Shown: piece by piece, positions 5,722 through 6,086 of the stretch
Numbering within the stretch: the stretch's first letter is position 1
How the letters are laid out: each line of letters starts with the position of its first letter
Origin: Bacteroidales bacterium
Lineage (GTDB): Bacteria > Bacteroidota > Bacteroidia > Bacteroidales > UBA7960
Direction: 5' to 3'
Assembly: GCA_003557805.1 (NCBI GenBank)
Contig: PWNY01000054.1
Location: forward strand, 1-6,086
Length of the DNA stretch: 6,086 nt
The notes under the pieces: model-generated
Database searches by the model: none
Told to the model about the DNA's origin: nothing
What the model saw: the letters and a program-made list of their open reading frames with translations, nothing else
Translations under genes and position numbers: made by a program

Positions 5722-6086
5722 CTAATTGAAAAAGTTCCCGGAGGAGTTATTCCTGAGGAACTCTTCAGCCTTTCTCATCTCCCGGTACATCAGCTTGTCA
5801 TTCTCCACAAAAGGCACCACAGCCCGGAATGCCTCAAGCAGCCCGGACAACAGTGGAGAAGTATCAGAAGCTTCCCTGAAACCCATCGCCTGGGAGGCTG
5901 TCATCAGCTCAATTGCAAGAACCTTTTCAAGGTTTTCAACAACCGCAAGGGTTTTTACGGCCGCATTTGCACCCATACTCACATGGTCCTCCTGGCCCTG
6001 CGAAGACTCGATTGAATCTACGGATGCAGGTGAACATAATTGTTTGTTCTGGCTCACTATCGATGCAGCCGTGTACTGGGGTATCA
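5722..6086 (-). CDS. hutH: Histidine ammonia-lyase, C-terminal part (runs off right edge)
   Basis: The last 120 residues of an aromatic amino acid lyase are visible. The stretch IPQYTAASIVSQNKQLCSPA followed by SVDSIESSQGQEDHVSMG is the signature of HutH near its C-terminus; the glutamate of QEDHVSM corresponds to the active-site Glu (Glu414 in the Pseudomonas putida enzyme). After it come the long helices NLEKVLAIELMTASQAMGFR and a tail with SPLLSGLLEAFRAVVPF. HutH uses a self-formed MIO cofactor to convert histidine to urocanate plus ammonia, the first step of histidine degradation to glutamate. The MIO-forming Ala-Ser-Gly and the substrate-selecting residues lie outside the window, so a tyrosine or phenylalanine ammonia-lyase of the same fold is not strictly excluded, although the tail is HutH-like. 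The GTG at 6055-6057 is an internal valine, not a start; the frame stays open to the edge. The gene is convergent with ppdK, and no other hut gene is visible. Confidence 0.92.
   Translation of the reverse strand, partial: IPQYTAASIVSQNKQLCSPASVDSIESSQGQEDHVSMGANAAVKTLAVVENLEKVLAIELMTASQAMGFREASDTSPLLSGLLEAFRAVVPFVENDKLMYREMRKAEEFLRNNSSGNFFN

Noticed and set aside
5674..6015. A 113-codon plus-strand open frame
   Set aside because: It begins inside the terminator hairpin and is antisense to the hutH C-terminal coding sequence, which has the family signature.
1..6086. tRNA or rRNA genes, CRISPR array, insertion sequence, prophage or defence island
   Set aside because: No array of repeats, transposase or phage motif, terminal inverted repeat or conserved RNA gene sequence was seen on either strand, and the intergenic spaces are all 190 bp or shorter.

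Overview
The window looks like ordinary chromosome from an anaerobic or fermentative member of the Bacteroidota. The evidence is: no clear Shine-Dalgarno sequences ahead of most starts; exact matches to the Bacteroidota -7 promoter element TAnnTTTG in three intergenic regions; AT-rich intergenic DNA around genes of moderate GC; and a gene set (2-oxoacid:ferredoxin oxidoreductase ferredoxin subunit, pyruvate phosphate dikinase, HutH) typical of that group. Genus or species cannot be set from this stretch.

Layout. At the left edge (1-217, minus) is the start of a small two-cluster ferredoxin-like subunit of a 2-oxoacid:ferredoxin oxidoreductase. A 160-bp AT-rich divergent promoter region separates it from a SanA/YdcF-family membrane-anchored envelope protein (378-1052, plus). 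That gene converges, with 3 bp between stops, on an unrecognised exported protein (1056-1709, minus). Divergent from the latter is a 59-codon winged-helix protein (1785-1964, plus), which converges on an unrecognised 234-residue protein (1990-2694, minus). A 190-bp divergent region with a good -7 box and two small operator-like symmetric sites leads into ppdK (2885-5644, plus), the dominant gene. A hairpin-plus-T-tract terminator, also U-tracted on the opposite strand, follows. It faces the 3' end of a histidine ammonia-lyase gene (5722-6086, minus) that runs off the right edge.

How the genes relate. Every adjacent pair is divergent or convergent, so there is no multigene operon wholly inside the window, though the left-edge gene probably heads one. 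The recognised metabolic genes share a theme: ferredoxin-linked 2-oxoacid oxidation, PEP/pyruvate interconversion using pyrophosphate or AMP, and histidine breakdown to glutamate precursors. This is inferred from family membership, not from co-transcription. I found no RNA gene, mobile element, CRISPR array, prophage or defence system. I see no convincing undescribed system; the two unrecognised proteins and the ppdK upstream sites are the parts most worth a second look.
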